Part shown: positions 46,052 to 56,007 of the stretch, piece by piece
Layout: the number at the start of each line of letters is the position of its first letter
Position numbering within the stretch: position 1 is the first letter of the stretch
NCBI RefSeq assembly: GCF_022565475.1
Contig: NZ_JAIUMR010000005.1
Span: 115,675-179,674, forward strand
Origin: Aliidiomarina sp.
GTDB taxonomy: Bacteria > Pseudomonadota > Gammaproteobacteria > Enterobacterales > Alteromonadaceae
DNA: 64,000 nucleotides
Direction of reading: 5' to 3'
Program-made: the position numbers and the translations under genes
The notes under the pieces: model-generated
The model's database searches: none
The model's input: the letters and a program-made list of their open reading frames with translations, nothing else
Told to the model about the DNA's origin: nothing

Positions 46052-47674
46052 ATGAACTTACTTTTTGATCCGTGGATACCGGTGCGTTCGCACAACGGCG
46101 AGCAGCAGATTATCTGCTTTAACCAACTGACCGATACTAATATTGCCGACTTTGCTTTTCCAAGAGCAGACTTTCAAGGCGCGGCTTATCAGTTTGCTAT
46201 TGGTGTAATGCAAACCTTGTTTGCTCCGCAAAATGAAGAGCAATGGCTTTTAAGCTATCAACAGGCTCCAGATTTACCATTACTGACCAGTGCGCTGGAA
46301 AAAGGGCGTCACGCTTTTGAATTGATTTCTGACAATGCTAAAGCAGCGCGTTTTATGCAGGACTACGATGCGCTGGAGCAAGCCGAAGCAGGCCCAATAG
46401 CTGGGCTGCTAATAGAGGCACCGGGCGGCAATACCCTAAAGTTGAATACTGATCATTTCGTAAAGCGAGGTCTGTATAACCAGATATCATTACCTATGGC
46501 AGCGATAGCGCTCTTTACCTTGCAAATTAATGCGCCATCAGGTGGGCAAGGGCATCGCACCGGCTTGCGCGGCGGCGGGCCGCTTACCACCTTGGTGTTG
46601 CCACATGATGCCACAGCGTCTTTATGGCAAAAGCTATGGCTAAACGTGTTAAGCCGCGAACAGTTTTCTTATAACGAGCCGGATTTACACAGCACTGCCG
46701 TTTTTCCGTGGCTTGGGCCCACTAAAGAGAGTAAGCAAAAAGGCACTGAAGTTTATGCCAAAGATGTACACCCGTTGCATATGTACTGGGCTATGCCAAG
46801 GCGGATAAGGTTGGAGGTACAACAGGGCGATGCAGTATGTGATTTAAATGGCTCGCATTGCCAGCAGTTTGTTAGCAGTTACCGTACACAAAACTATGGC
46901 TACAACTACAGTGGCAGTTGGTGGCATCCGCTCACCCATTATCGAATTAACCCGAAAAAGCCTGATGAAGATAATTTATCGACTAAAGGCCAGCCAGGTG
47001 GCGTAAGTTATAAACACTGGCAAGCACTGACGATGCTGGATGAGGAGGAAGGCAATATACCTGCAAAAGTTGTCAGTATTTATAACTTGGGTAGGTCGAG
47101 GCTAATTAGCGGACGCCGCAAAGGTGAATATCAGCGGCTGTGGGCCTTTGGCTATGATATGGACAATATGAAAGCCCGTGGTTGGTATTCAAGCGAGTTG
47201 CCATTATTTAACTTAACCACTAATCAGCGCGAAACCCTGCTAAAGCATATAAAAATAGTGCAGCAATTTGCTGCCGAGGCTTTATGGCAATGTCGTACTC
47301 AAATTAAATCAGCCTGGTTTAGTCACCCTAGTGATGTAAAAGGCGATACATCGTTTATTGATCTGCAGTTTTGGCAGCGCACAGAGCAGGCGTTTTATCA
47401 CACTATAGCCACTATGCTGGCTGACGATAACAGTGGCGAGCCGTTACCGCCGGAAGCAGCATTACGTTGGTTGTTAGCGCTTAAGCATACGGCAACCGAT
47501 ATATTTGATGAATTGGTGTTGTCAGGTAATGACAGCCATAAACATATGGCGCGTTTTATTCAATCCCGTCGCGCCTTAACAGGCTGGTTTGCCAATGGCA
47601 AAGCAGTAAAAAGTTACAAGCAGTTTTATCACATTCCTACCGCCGTTGATACCGAGCAGGAGGCTTTAGCATGA
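46052..47674 (+). CDS. casA: Cascade large subunit Cas8e (Cse1/CasA)
   Basis: Cas8e recognises the PAM and recruits Cas3 in type I-E Cascade. The protein has 540 residues. The start MNLLFDPWIPVRSHNG is the signature of the family. An internal SGGQGHRTGLRGGGPLTTLVLP matches the conserved glycine-rich L1 region. The ATG at 46052 is preceded by AGGAGG (46042-46047). A longer frame to 46013 would begin in the upstream hairpin. It overlaps cse2 by 4 bases. Confidence 0.94.
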   Translation: MNLLFDPWIPVRSHNGEQQIICFNQLTDTNIADFAFPRADFQGAAYQFAIGVMQTLFAPQNEEQWLLSYQQAPDLPLLTSALEKGRHAFELISDNAKAARFMQDYDALEQAEAGPIAGLLIEAPGGNTLKLNTDHFVKRGLYNQISLPMAAIALFTLQINAPSGGQGHRTGLRGGGPLTTLVLPHDATASLWQKLWLNVLSREQFSYNEPDLHSTAVFPWLGPTKESKQKGTEVYAKDVHPLHMYWAMPRRIRLEVQQGDAVCDLNGSHCQQFVSSYRTQNYGYNYSGSWWHPLTHYRINPKKPDEDNLSTKGQPGGVSYKHWQALTMLDEEEGNIPAKVVSIYNLGRSRLISGRRKGEYQRLWAFGYDMDNMKARGWYSSELPLFNLTTNQRETLLKHIKIVQQFAAEALWQCRTQIKSAWFSHPSDVKGDTSFIDLQFWQRTEQAFYHTIATMLADDNSGEPLPPEAALRWLLALKHTATDIFDELVLSGNDSHKHMARFIQSRRALTGWFANGKAVKSYKQFYHIPTAVDTEQEALA

Positions 47675-48243
47675 ATGAGCAACAACGTGACCTAACGCGC
47701 CAGGCAGTGCAGCAGGCCGAATACTGGTGGCAGCAAATGGCTTTGCCTACTGAACAAGTAAAAGGCATGAAAGCGCCAAGTCGCTATCGAGCGGAGCTTC
47801 GACGCTGTAATAGTGCTGATGCAGCCATGCTGACAGAAGGCTTCAGAGTGTTATGGCTGGCACTACCTGAAAGTGTGCGACAGCACCGGGCATACAGTAT
47901 TGAAGCCTGGGCTACGGTAGCGGCTGTGCTGGCCCATATTACCGAAACACAAAGTTGTAGTTTTGGCAGCAGCCTCGGCCAGTGGGATAGCAAAACAGAT
48001 AAAGCGGTTGTGAGTGAATTACGTTTGCAGCAGCTACAAGGTGCCCGTAGTAGCCAGGATTTTTTCCGGCGTTTACATCGCCTGGTTAAACAGTTGGGTG
48101 GTAAAGCCAACCTCAAAATGCTGACTCAGGACATTCTTGACTGGTTTGACGAGCATTATTCACAGCAACCACGCCGGGCAGATAAACGCGTTGCTGTACG
48201 CTGGGCACTGGATTACTACAGTCAACAACCGAAAAAAGTTTAA
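47671..48243 (+). CDS. casB: Cascade small subunit Cse2 (CasB)
   Basis: Cse2 dimers stabilise the displaced DNA strand along Cascade. It is a 190-residue, mainly helical and basic protein with LRRCNSADAAMLTEGFRVLW and GARSSQDFFRRLHRLVKQLG, conserved Cse2 segments. The ATGA overlap with cas8e shows coupling. A 33-base gap leads to cas7e. Confidence 0.9.
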   Translation: MNEQQRDLTRQAVQQAEYWWQQMALPTEQVKGMKAPSRYRAELRRCNSADAAMLTEGFRVLWLALPESVRQHRAYSIEAWATVAAVLAHITETQSCSFGSSLGQWDSKTDKAVVSELRLQQLQGARSSQDFFRRLHRLVKQLGGKANLKMLTQDILDWFDEHYSQQPRRADKRVAVRWALDYYSQQPKKV

Positions 48244-48276
48244 AACTCAAATTGATAATGAATTAAGGAAAATATC

Positions 48277-49311
48277 ATGAGCAAATTTATTCAAATGCAT
48301 TTACTAACTTCTTATGCGCCGTCTAATTTAAACCGCGATGACTTGGGACGGCCAAAAACTGCTCGTATGGGAGGCTCTGAGCGGTTGCGGGTGAGTTCGC
48401 AAAGTTTAAAACGTAACTGGCGCTGCTCTGATTTATTTGAGCAGGCATTGGCCGGCCATATTGGTACACGTAGCAAACGTTTTGGTGAGCAATTACGCCT
48501 TCAGTTAGAAGCAAAAGGGGTTAGTGACAAAAAAGCGATTGAGTGGGCATCGGCTATTGCTAGCCAGTTCGGTAAGTTAAAAAAGGGCTCGGTTGAAATC
48601 GAGCAATTGGCACATATTAGCCCAACTGAACAGCAAGCTGCTTTTGACTTGCTGGATACATTGGTTGCAGAAGACCGAGCGCCATCCAATGAAGAATTGG
48701 CTTTGCTCACCAATACGACAACAGCAGTGGATATTGCCATGTTTGGCCGTATGCTGGCATCTAGCCCTGAGTTTAACATTGAAGCCGCTTGTCAGGTGGC
48801 ACATGCCATTAGTGTCCACAGTGTTGCGGTGGAAGATGATTACTTTACTGCTGTAGACGATTTAAATGATGGCCTCGAAGATCGTGGAGCATCACACATT
48901 GGCGAATCAGGATTCGCCGCTGCGTTGTTTTACAGCTATATCTGCATCGACAAAGAGCTGTTGGTTGAGAATCTGGCTGGTGATATTGAACTGGCAAATA
49001 AAGCCATCGCGGCGTTAACAGAAGCGGCAGTAAAAGTATCGCCCAAAGGTAAGCAGAACTCTTTTGCCTCTCGTGCTTATGCTAGTTATGTGATGTTGGA
49101 AAAAGGTAACCAACAACCTCGTTCATTATCAGTGGCGTTTTTAAAGCCAGTTTTTGGCGATGATCAGGCCTCTGAAGCGATCAATAAGTTACAGCGTCAA
49201 GCAGCTATTTTTGATCAGGTATATGGCCCTTGCGCTGATAGTCGCGCAGAACTTAATGCGGTTACCGGTGAGGGCAGTTTTAATGAATTAGTCGCCTTTA
49301 TTGCTGATTAA
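48277..49311 (+). CDS. cas7e: Cascade backbone subunit Cas7e (Cse4/CasC)
   Basis: Cas7e forms the six-subunit backbone that binds crRNA. The protein has 344 residues. The start FIQMHLLTSYAPSNLNRDDLGRPKTA and the following RLRVSSQSLKRNWR are family hallmarks, as is the DDLNDG...GASHIGESGF region. AAGGA precedes the ATG. It ends 12 bases before cas5e. Confidence 0.95.
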   Translation: MSKFIQMHLLTSYAPSNLNRDDLGRPKTARMGGSERLRVSSQSLKRNWRCSDLFEQALAGHIGTRSKRFGEQLRLQLEAKGVSDKKAIEWASAIASQFGKLKKGSVEIEQLAHISPTEQQAAFDLLDTLVAEDRAPSNEELALLTNTTTAVDIAMFGRMLASSPEFNIEAACQVAHAISVHSVAVEDDYFTAVDDLNDGLEDRGASHIGESGFAAALFYSYICIDKELLVENLAGDIELANKAIAALTEAAVKVSPKGKQNSFASRAYASYVMLEKGNQQPRSLSVAFLKPVFGDDQASEAINKLQRQAAIFDQVYGPCADSRAELNAVTGEGSFNELVAFIAD

Positions 49312-49323
49312 TGAGGAGGCGAT

Positions 49324-50067
49324 ATGCAATATCTGGTTTTTCGGTTGTATGGTGCTATGGCCAGTTGGGGCGAGGCCGCTGTGGGGGGCGATCGTCCCTC
49401 GGCAACACACCCTGGCCGCTCTGCGATACTGGGTTTATTGGCCGCAGCACTTGGTATTAAACGTACCGAGCAAGCAAAGCTAAATGAGCTGTATCAATCA
49501 ATGCAGTTCGCGGTAAAAGAATATAGCGCAGGTGTTTTAGTGCGCGATTATCATACAGTGCAAGTGCCATCGACAGATAAGAAGCGGGTACACCGGCATA
49601 GAAAAAGCGAGCTGGCCGCACCAGGTTATAAACTAAATACCGTGTTATCAAGCCGTGATTACAGGGATGATGGTGTTTGGTTAGTAGCCATTTGGTTAAC
49701 GGATTCCGCGACAGTGACGCTGCCTGAGCTAGCAGATGCACTGTTAAAACCGCGTTTTACGCTGTATTTGGGCCGAAAGTCTTGCCCATTGGCGGCACCA
49801 TTAAACCCCAGGGTTTTAGATGCCGATTGCTTACAGCAGGCCTTGGATAGTGATGTCTTACCTTTGCTTGGCTCAACTGAGCAGGACAGCATTTGGTTAC
49901 GCTACCCAAGACAGAGTGTTTACTACTGGCAGGGTGCTTCTGAACTCATGCAGGTTTCTGGCGCTACAGTACAAAGTCGGCAGTTATGGGATGAACCAGG
50001 TGACCGGATCAAGTGGCAATTCTCCAGTCGGATTGAACACCAGTTAACGGTAAGCAGGGAGCGTTAA
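49324..50067 (+). CDS. cas5e: Cascade subunit Cas5e (CasD)
   Basis: Cas5e binds the 5' handle of the crRNA and caps the backbone. The protein has 247 residues and begins QYLVFRLYGAMASWGEAAVGGDRPSATHPGRSA, the Cas5 N-terminal RAMP region. VKEYSAGVLVRDYHTVQ and LYLGRKSCPLAAPL are conserved CasD motifs. GAGGAGG precedes the ATG. It is 2 bases from cas6e. Confidence 0.95.
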   Translation: MQYLVFRLYGAMASWGEAAVGGDRPSATHPGRSAILGLLAAALGIKRTEQAKLNELYQSMQFAVKEYSAGVLVRDYHTVQVPSTDKKRVHRHRKSELAAPGYKLNTVLSSRDYRDDGVWLVAIWLTDSATVTLPELADALLKPRFTLYLGRKSCPLAAPLNPRVLDADCLQQALDSDVLPLLGSTEQDSIWLRYPRQSVYYWQGASELMQVSGATVQSRQLWDEPGDRIKWQFSSRIEHQLTVSRER

Positions 50068-50069
50068 AT

Positions 50070-50771
50070 ATGTATCTTTCCAGAGTCCGCTTTTTACCGG
50101 GTAACACGGCACATAATGCGCTGCTGGCCGTTCAACGTAAGGGCAGTTATGCCAGCCACCAATTGTTGTGGCAACTTTTCACCGAGCAGCAGCAACGAAA
50201 CTTTTTGTTTCGTGAAGAGCAGGCCAATGGTTTGTCCGGGCAACAAGGTATGCCGGAGTATTTAGTGCTATCGCAAACCGCCCCCATACTGAACTCTGAA
50301 TTATTTCAGGTTGAAACCAAGCTGTTTGCTCCTAAGCTGTCTGCAGGTGACAAATTGGCGTTTCGGTTACGAGCCAACCCTACGGTATCCAGCAAAACCG
50401 CAGAGAATACAGACAAAAGAGGGCGGCGGCATGACGTTATGATGCATGCCAAAAAGTGTGCACAGGCTGAGGGTGTTAAAGATCCGCTAATCATACAGCA
50501 GCATATGGAGCAGGCAGCGTTAAACTGGTTGTTGAAAGATGAACGGGTCGCCCGTTTGGGTATTCGTTTTGATACGCAACCTAGCGTAATGACTTACAGC
50601 CAACACAAAACCAGCAAAAAAGCGCAGCAGCCGGTTATCAGTTACAGCACTGTTGATTATGAGGGCGTATTCACCGTAACCGAGCCTGAGCTGTTATTAA
50701 GCCAAATTGCTCAGGGCATTGGTCGGGCCAAAGCCTTCGGCTGCGGCCTGATGCTACTGCGCCGGGTGTAA
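50070..50771 (+). CDS. cas6e: CRISPR RNA endonuclease Cas6e (CasE)
   Basis: Cas6e cuts pre-crRNA within each repeat and remains on the 3' hairpin. The 233-residue protein starts YLSRVRFLPGNTAHNALL, with SYASHQLLWQLF carrying the likely catalytic His 30. It ends GIGRAKAFGCGLMLLRRV, the glycine-rich RAMP loop. After it comes a 26-base gap with CGGAGG, and then the KilA-N gene instead of cas1. Confidence 0.94.
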   Translation: MYLSRVRFLPGNTAHNALLAVQRKGSYASHQLLWQLFTEQQQRNFLFREEQANGLSGQQGMPEYLVLSQTAPILNSELFQVETKLFAPKLSAGDKLAFRLRANPTVSSKTAENTDKRGRRHDVMMHAKKCAQAEGVKDPLIIQQHMEQAALNWLLKDERVARLGIRFDTQPSVMTYSQHKTSKKAQQPVISYSTVDYEGVFTVTEPELLLSQIAQGIGRAKAFGCGLMLLRRV

Positions 50772-50797
50772 TAACTTTAAGTCACGGAGGATAACCA

Positions 50798-51631
50798 ATG
50801 GCATCAAAAATAGAGGTACTAGATCAGAAGATAACTACTTTTACCCAACACGGAATCGAATACATCTGTATTACCGACATGGCACGTTTTAAGCACGCAG
50901 AAAGGACTGGAGTTATTATCGGTAACTGGATGCGCAATCGCAATACTATTGAGTTTTTAGGGATTTGGGAGCAACTGAATAATCCGGGTTTTAAAGTCAT
51001 CGAATTCGATGACTTTAAAAAGCAAGCTGGGTTAAACAGTTTTACCTTAACGCCCAAACAATGGATTGAGCAGACAGGTGCTATAGGGTTTGTTTCCAAA
51101 GCAGGCCGCTATGGTGGTACCTATGCGCAAAAAGATATTGCTTTTGAATTTGCCAGTTGGATCTCGGTTGAATTTAAGCTGTATTTAATTAAAGAGTTTC
51201 AACGCTTAAAAGAGCAAGAATTCCAGCAGCTTGGCTGGGATATCCGGCGTAATCTGGCTAAGATAAATTACCTTATTCATACCGATGCTATTAAACAAAA
51301 CCTGATCCCTGACACCTTAACCCCAGCTCAAATCAGCCATGTTTATGCTGATGAGGCTGATATACTGAATGTGGCGCTGTTTGGCGTTACAGCTAGGCAG
51401 TGGCGCGAGCAAAATCCAGGTGCAAAAGGAAATATGCGCGATCACGCCAATGTTCAACAGTTGGTGTGCCTGGCTAATCTGGAAACGATGAATGCCTATC
51501 TTATCCAACAAGGAGTTACCGCAGGAGAACGCTTGCAGCAATTAAATGCACTGGCAATTTCGCAAATGACAATATTAAGCCGACAGGCGTTACCTTTCAC
51601 GGGGCTGCAAAACATTGATGGCGGTAACTAA
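50798..51631 (+). CDS. KilA-N domain protein inserted in the cas operon
   Basis: A 277-residue protein. Residues 8-115 contain a KilA-N-like DNA-binding domain (ICITDMARFKHAERTGVIIGNWMRNRNTIEFLGIWE, then GRYGGTYAQKDIAFEFASWIS). The C-terminal part (about 140-260; NVALFGVTARQWREQNPGAKGN and LNALAISQM) matches the standalone bacterial KilA-N family rather than phage antirepressors. CGGAGG precedes the ATG, and its TAA overlaps the cas1 ATG by one base, so it is translationally coupled to cas1 and clearly part of the operon. KilA-N is not a core type I-E gene. Candidate roles are an operon regulator, an adaptation accessory, or anti-phage cargo. No direct evidence favours any of these. Confidence 0.88.
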   Translation: MASKIEVLDQKITTFTQHGIEYICITDMARFKHAERTGVIIGNWMRNRNTIEFLGIWEQLNNPGFKVIEFDDFKKQAGLNSFTLTPKQWIEQTGAIGFVSKAGRYGGTYAQKDIAFEFASWISVEFKLYLIKEFQRLKEQEFQQLGWDIRRNLAKINYLIHTDAIKQNLIPDTLTPAQISHVYADEADILNVALFGVTARQWREQNPGAKGNMRDHANVQQLVCLANLETMNAYLIQQGVTAGERLQQLNALAISQMTILSRQALPFTGLQNIDGGN

Positions 51632-52551
51632 TGGCTTTTATTCCACTTAAACCTATACCGTTGAAAGAACGGAATTCAATGATCTTTATTGGTATGGGAC
51701 GCATTGATGTTAAAGATGGTGCTTTTGTTGTTATCGATGAAGTTAACGGTGAGCGAATGCACATTCCGGTTGGCTCTATTGCTTGTTTAATGCTCGAGCC
51801 AGGCACCAGAATTTCACATGCGGCTATGAAACTGGCAGCAGAAGTAGGCACTTTGATTACGTGGGTTGGTGTTGGCGGAGTGAGGTTTTATTCCGCCGGT
51901 CAGCCAGGAGGAGCTCGTTCTGACAAGTTACTTTACCAAGCAAAACTCGCACTAGATGAACAATTGCGCTTAAAAGTAGTGCGTAAAATGTTTGAACTTC
52001 GTTTTGGCGAAGAAGCCCCGCAGCGGCGCAGTGTAGATCAGCTTCGCGGAATTGAGGGCGCGCGAGTACGGCAAACTTATCAGCTACTTGCCAAACAATA
52101 CGGGGTAAATTGGAAGGGGCGCAAGTATGACCCCAAAGACTGGGAAGCCGGAGATATTGCTAACCAGTGCATTAGTGCAGCCACAGCATGCCTTTATGGG
52201 ATAACCGAAGCAGCAATACTGGCAGCAGGTTATGCACCTGCTATAGGTTATCTACATACCGGGAAGCCACTTAGTTTTGTTTATGACATTGCAGATATAA
52301 TAAAATTCGATACCGTTATTCCTTTAGCCTTTCGTATAGCGGCAAAAAATCCATTCGCGCCGGAAAAAGAAATTCGCTTAGCTTGCCGAGACTTATTCCG
52401 TTCCGATAAAACACTAAAACGCCTAATTCCGTTAATAGAAGAAATACTGGCCTCAGGAGAAATTACTCCACCCAAACCATACCCAGATGCACAGCCACCA
52501 GCCTTACCAGAGCCAGTAACAATTGGAGATGATGGTCATCGGAGTAGTTAA
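51631..52551 (+). CDS. cas1: Cas1 integrase (type I-E)
   Basis: Cas1 with Cas2 integrates new spacers. The protein has 306 residues with the catalytic triad at Glu 142 (GIEGARVR), His 209 (GYLHTGKP) and Asp 222 (YDIADIIKFD), close to E141/H208/D221 of E. coli. The start MAFIPLKPIPLKERNSMIFIGMGRIDV is typical of Cas1e. The Pro-rich C-terminus (PPKPYPDAQPPALPEP) is a family feature. The ATG shares one base with the KilA-N stop. Confidence 0.95.
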   Translation: MAFIPLKPIPLKERNSMIFIGMGRIDVKDGAFVVIDEVNGERMHIPVGSIACLMLEPGTRISHAAMKLAAEVGTLITWVGVGGVRFYSAGQPGGARSDKLLYQAKLALDEQLRLKVVRKMFELRFGEEAPQRRSVDQLRGIEGARVRQTYQLLAKQYGVNWKGRKYDPKDWEAGDIANQCISAATACLYGITEAAILAAGYAPAIGYLHTGKPLSFVYDIADIIKFDTVIPLAFRIAAKNPFAPEKEIRLACRDLFRSDKTLKRLIPLIEEILASGEITPPKPYPDAQPPALPEPVTIGDDGHRSS

Positions 52552-52842
<291 letters not shown>

Positions 52843-52925
52843 ATTCTAGGGTTATTGCTCTTTAAAAAGTTGGTAGAATTTATAAGAGAGTTTTTTCTTA
52901 TAAAAATCAATGCTATATTTTTAGA
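52843..52925 (+). promoter_or_regulatory. CRISPR leader
   Basis: An 83-base AT-rich stretch lies between cas2 and the first repeat and ends TTTTTAGA, like the end of the E. coli leader (GTTTAGA). It contains AATCAATGCTATA (52905-52917), a near match to the IHF consensus WATCAANNNNTTR, and an inverted repeat TATAAGA / TCTTATA (52881-52902). IHF bending of the leader is required for type I-E adaptation in E. coli. No strong -35 is apparent. Confidence 0.75.
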
Positions 52926-55760
52926 CCGTTCCCCGTACACACGGGGATAAACCGGTTTATCAGCCCAACGATCTTCCTCAGTACATCCGTTCCCCGTACA
53001 CACGGGGATAAACCGCTCTCCAACAATACTCTTGCCAATCCACCATTCCGTTCCCCGTACACACGGGGATAAACCGGTGAGGATAATGCTGGCGTAACAC
53101 ACACTCTGCCGTTCCCCGTACACACGGGGATAAACCGATTAAGATTTGATGATGTTAATGGTGATCAAACCGTTCCCCGTACACACGGGGATAAACCGCC
53201 AGAGTATAGCCGCTTTCTTGAACACATGATCCGTTCCCCGTACACACGGGGATAAACCGGCATGTCGCGGCACCAAGAATCACCATCACCCCCGTTCCCC
53301 GTACACACGGGGATAAACCGCTGCCTCGGCCTATATGGGGTTAGATCGCAACCCGTTCCCCGTACACACGGGGATAAACCGCGAACTGGCGTCAACGTGA
53401 AGTAGTTTTCTTCCCGTTCCCCGTACACACGGGGATAAACCGAACAACTCCGCTGAGTGGCTTCTCAGGTATTGCCGTTCCCCGTACACACGGGGATAAA
53501 CCGATACATACCGTCCGCCGCCTCATGAAGCGCTGCCGTTCCCCGTACACACGGGGATAAACCGTCCGTTGGTTGGTCAGAATCTTCAACCCGTTCCCGT
53601 TCCCCGTACACACGGGGATAAACCGCATTTCCCAATATTTAGGGTTATCCGGATAGTCCGTTCCCCGTACACACGGGGATAAACCGTTAGACTGGTCATG
53701 CTGACCGACGGATCTGTTCCGTTCCCCGTACACACGGGGATAAACCGCTGCTGCAGTATGCTTGCTGTGCTCTACGTTTCCGTTCCCCGTACACACGGGG
53801 ATAAACCGCGCAATCAACGGCTGACGGCGCTGTCGAGAGCCCGTTCCCCGTACACACGGGGATAAACAGCACTGAGCCTGTCTTGACCGAGCCTGTACCT
53901 GCCGTTCCCCGTACACACGGGGATAAACCGCCGAGAATGCGGAGTTGCGACGAATTAAGTCACCGTTCCCCGTACACACGGGGATAAACCGGCTTGGAAA
54001 CTACAGATGATAACTCAAGCGGCCCGTTCCCCGTACACACGGGGATAAACCGCAGGCACATTCACGGGCGAAGTGATTGCCGCTCCGTTCCCCGTACACA
54101 CGGGGATAAACCGCCTACTTCAACGAGGGCGGCATTGGTGCGCGGCCGTTCCCCGTACACACGGGGATAAACCGAAGAACTTTATGAGCGCATGGACGAA
54201 GATCAACCGTTCCCCGTACACACGGGGATAAACCGTGGACTACATTCGAGTGCGCCTACCGCGACTCCCGTTCCCCGTACACACGGGGATAAACCGCAGA
54301 AGCAATCGCTCTCACCACACTAGGAGAACCGTTCCCCGTACACACGGGGATAAACCGCTGTCAGACCAAACCGTTTGACTCGTATCTGTCCGTTCCCCGT
54401 ACACACGGGGATAAACCGTTTGCTGACTCTGATGGCGCTGTAGTATTAGCCCGTTCCCCGTACACACGGGGATAAACCGTCGAGGCAGTGCTGCGAGGTT
54501 ACGAATATCGCCCGTTCCCCGTACACACGGGGATAAACCGCGCGGATGCTTAAAGACGGTTGGTGTGAAATTCCGTTCCCCGTACACACGGGGATAAACC
54601 GTCGAGCAAGCCAACGACGCCATGAGCCGTATCCCGTTCCCCGTACACACGGGGATAAACCGTTAGATTTTTTACAACCATTGATGGTGCATTACCGTTC
54701 CCCGTACACACGGGGATAAACCGTATGCGACAGGGCAGACACGGTATTTCGTGTTCCGTTCCCCGTACACACGGGGATAAACCGCAAAACTTGCGCGGAA
54801 TTTTCACAAATCCTACCCGTTCCCCGTACACACGGGGATAAACCGTCTGATGAGGTGGCGGAGTTGGAAAGCCTGTGCCGTTCCCCGTACACACGGGGAT
54901 AAACCGCCCATTTATTTGCCGATAATCCAATGGACTCACCGTTCCCCGTACACACGGGGATAAACCGCGCGAGGTGAGTTATGACGACTATTAAGAATGC
55001 CGTTCCCCGTACACACGGGGATAAACCGCCGGAAGCCGCAGGTCTGACCGATACACACAACCGTTCCCCGTACACACGGGGATAAACCGATAGCTTGGTT
55101 AGTAATTTACCGGCAGGGCGTCCGTTCCCCGTACACACGGGGATAAACCGTTGGCGTTAAATGACGATTTGAGCAACCTACACCGTTCCCCGTACACACG
55201 GGGATAAACCGCAGAGCGGGAACGGTTGGGAAACGAAAATGACCCGTTCCCCGTACACACGGGGATAAACCGCAGAGCGGGAACGGTTGGGAAACGAAAA
55301 TGACCCGTTCCCCGTACACACGGGGATAAACCGCATCAAACTGAATAGCTACTCAAGCTCAAGACCCGTTCCCCGTACACACGGGGATAAACCGTCGTAA
55401 CAGCGCTGTCGCTTCGTTGTCTGTACCCGTTCCCCGTACACACGGGGATAAACCGCGAATATCACAGGTACAGTAACAGGTTCTGATCCGTTCCCCGTAC
55501 ACACGGGGATAAACCGCATCTATTTTATCGGTGATATTCACGGTGACACCGTTCCCCGTACACACGGGGATAAACCGTAATGGCATACGACCTCGCAGCC
55601 ACAGTCTTCCCGTTCCCCGTACACACGGGGATAAACCGCCTAACAAATACTACGCAATCGAGCTGGTCAACCGTTCCCCGTACACACGGGGATAAACCGT
55701 CAGTCTGACGGAGATACTATCTTGGATGCTACCGTTCCCCGTACACACGGGGATAAACCG
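52926..55760 (+). CRISPR. Type I-E CRISPR array, 47 repeats
   Basis: A 29-base repeat beginning CCGTTCCCCG and ending GGGGATAAACCG recurs with an exact 61-base period; 32-base spacers separate the copies. From the first copy at 52926 to the last full copy at 55732 there are 47 copies and 46 spacers, and one more spacer leads to a degenerate copy at 55793. The hairpin CCCCGT / ACGGGG and the ATAAACCG tail are type I-E hallmarks. Orientation is cas-proximal leader first, because the degenerate copy lies at the far end. The copy at 53841 has AAACAG in place of AAACCG. Spacers 38 and 39 (55212-55243 and 55273-55304) are identical. Confidence 0.99.
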
Positions 55761-55792
55761 AACGAATTAACGGGGTCGAGCGAAAACATGAT

Positions 55793-55815
55793 CCGTTCTC
55801 GTGGGAACGATTAAA
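55793..55815 (+). repeat. Degenerate terminal CRISPR repeat
   Basis: Exactly one 61-base period after the last intact copy, the sequence starts CCGTT and continues CTCGTGGGAACG, keeping only part of the stem. This decay marks the leader-distal end of the array. Confidence 0.8.
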
Positions 55816-55816
55816 A

Positions 55817-55836
55817 TCAACCATAGATATGGTTGA
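55817..55836 (+). terminator. Trailer hairpin after the CRISPR array
   Basis: A perfect 8-bp stem TCAACCAT / ATGGTTGA with a 4-base loop is followed by CTTTAG, immediately after the degenerate repeat. It may terminate the pre-crRNA; the stem is AT-rich and the T-tract is short. Confidence 0.4.
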
Positions 55837-56007
55837 CTTTAGAATGATACCTGCTCTTCTGTGCGAGCGATGTACTGAGGGGATTTTTAAGTATACTTTA
55901 GTCAATGGAAAAAACGGTTATATGAAAGGAGTAACGGTTAAATAACAATTAAAATTAGCTGCGATTAGAAGATATTCATCGGTGTAGATATCTTGGCGCA
56001 TTCAAGC
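55837..56007. other. Gene-free AT-rich stretch after the array
   Basis: No convincing gene is seen; only very short frames (6-8 codons) occur. The stretch ends at the prpF remnant, so the right junction of the CRISPR island probably lies in or at the edge of this interval. Confidence 0.5.
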
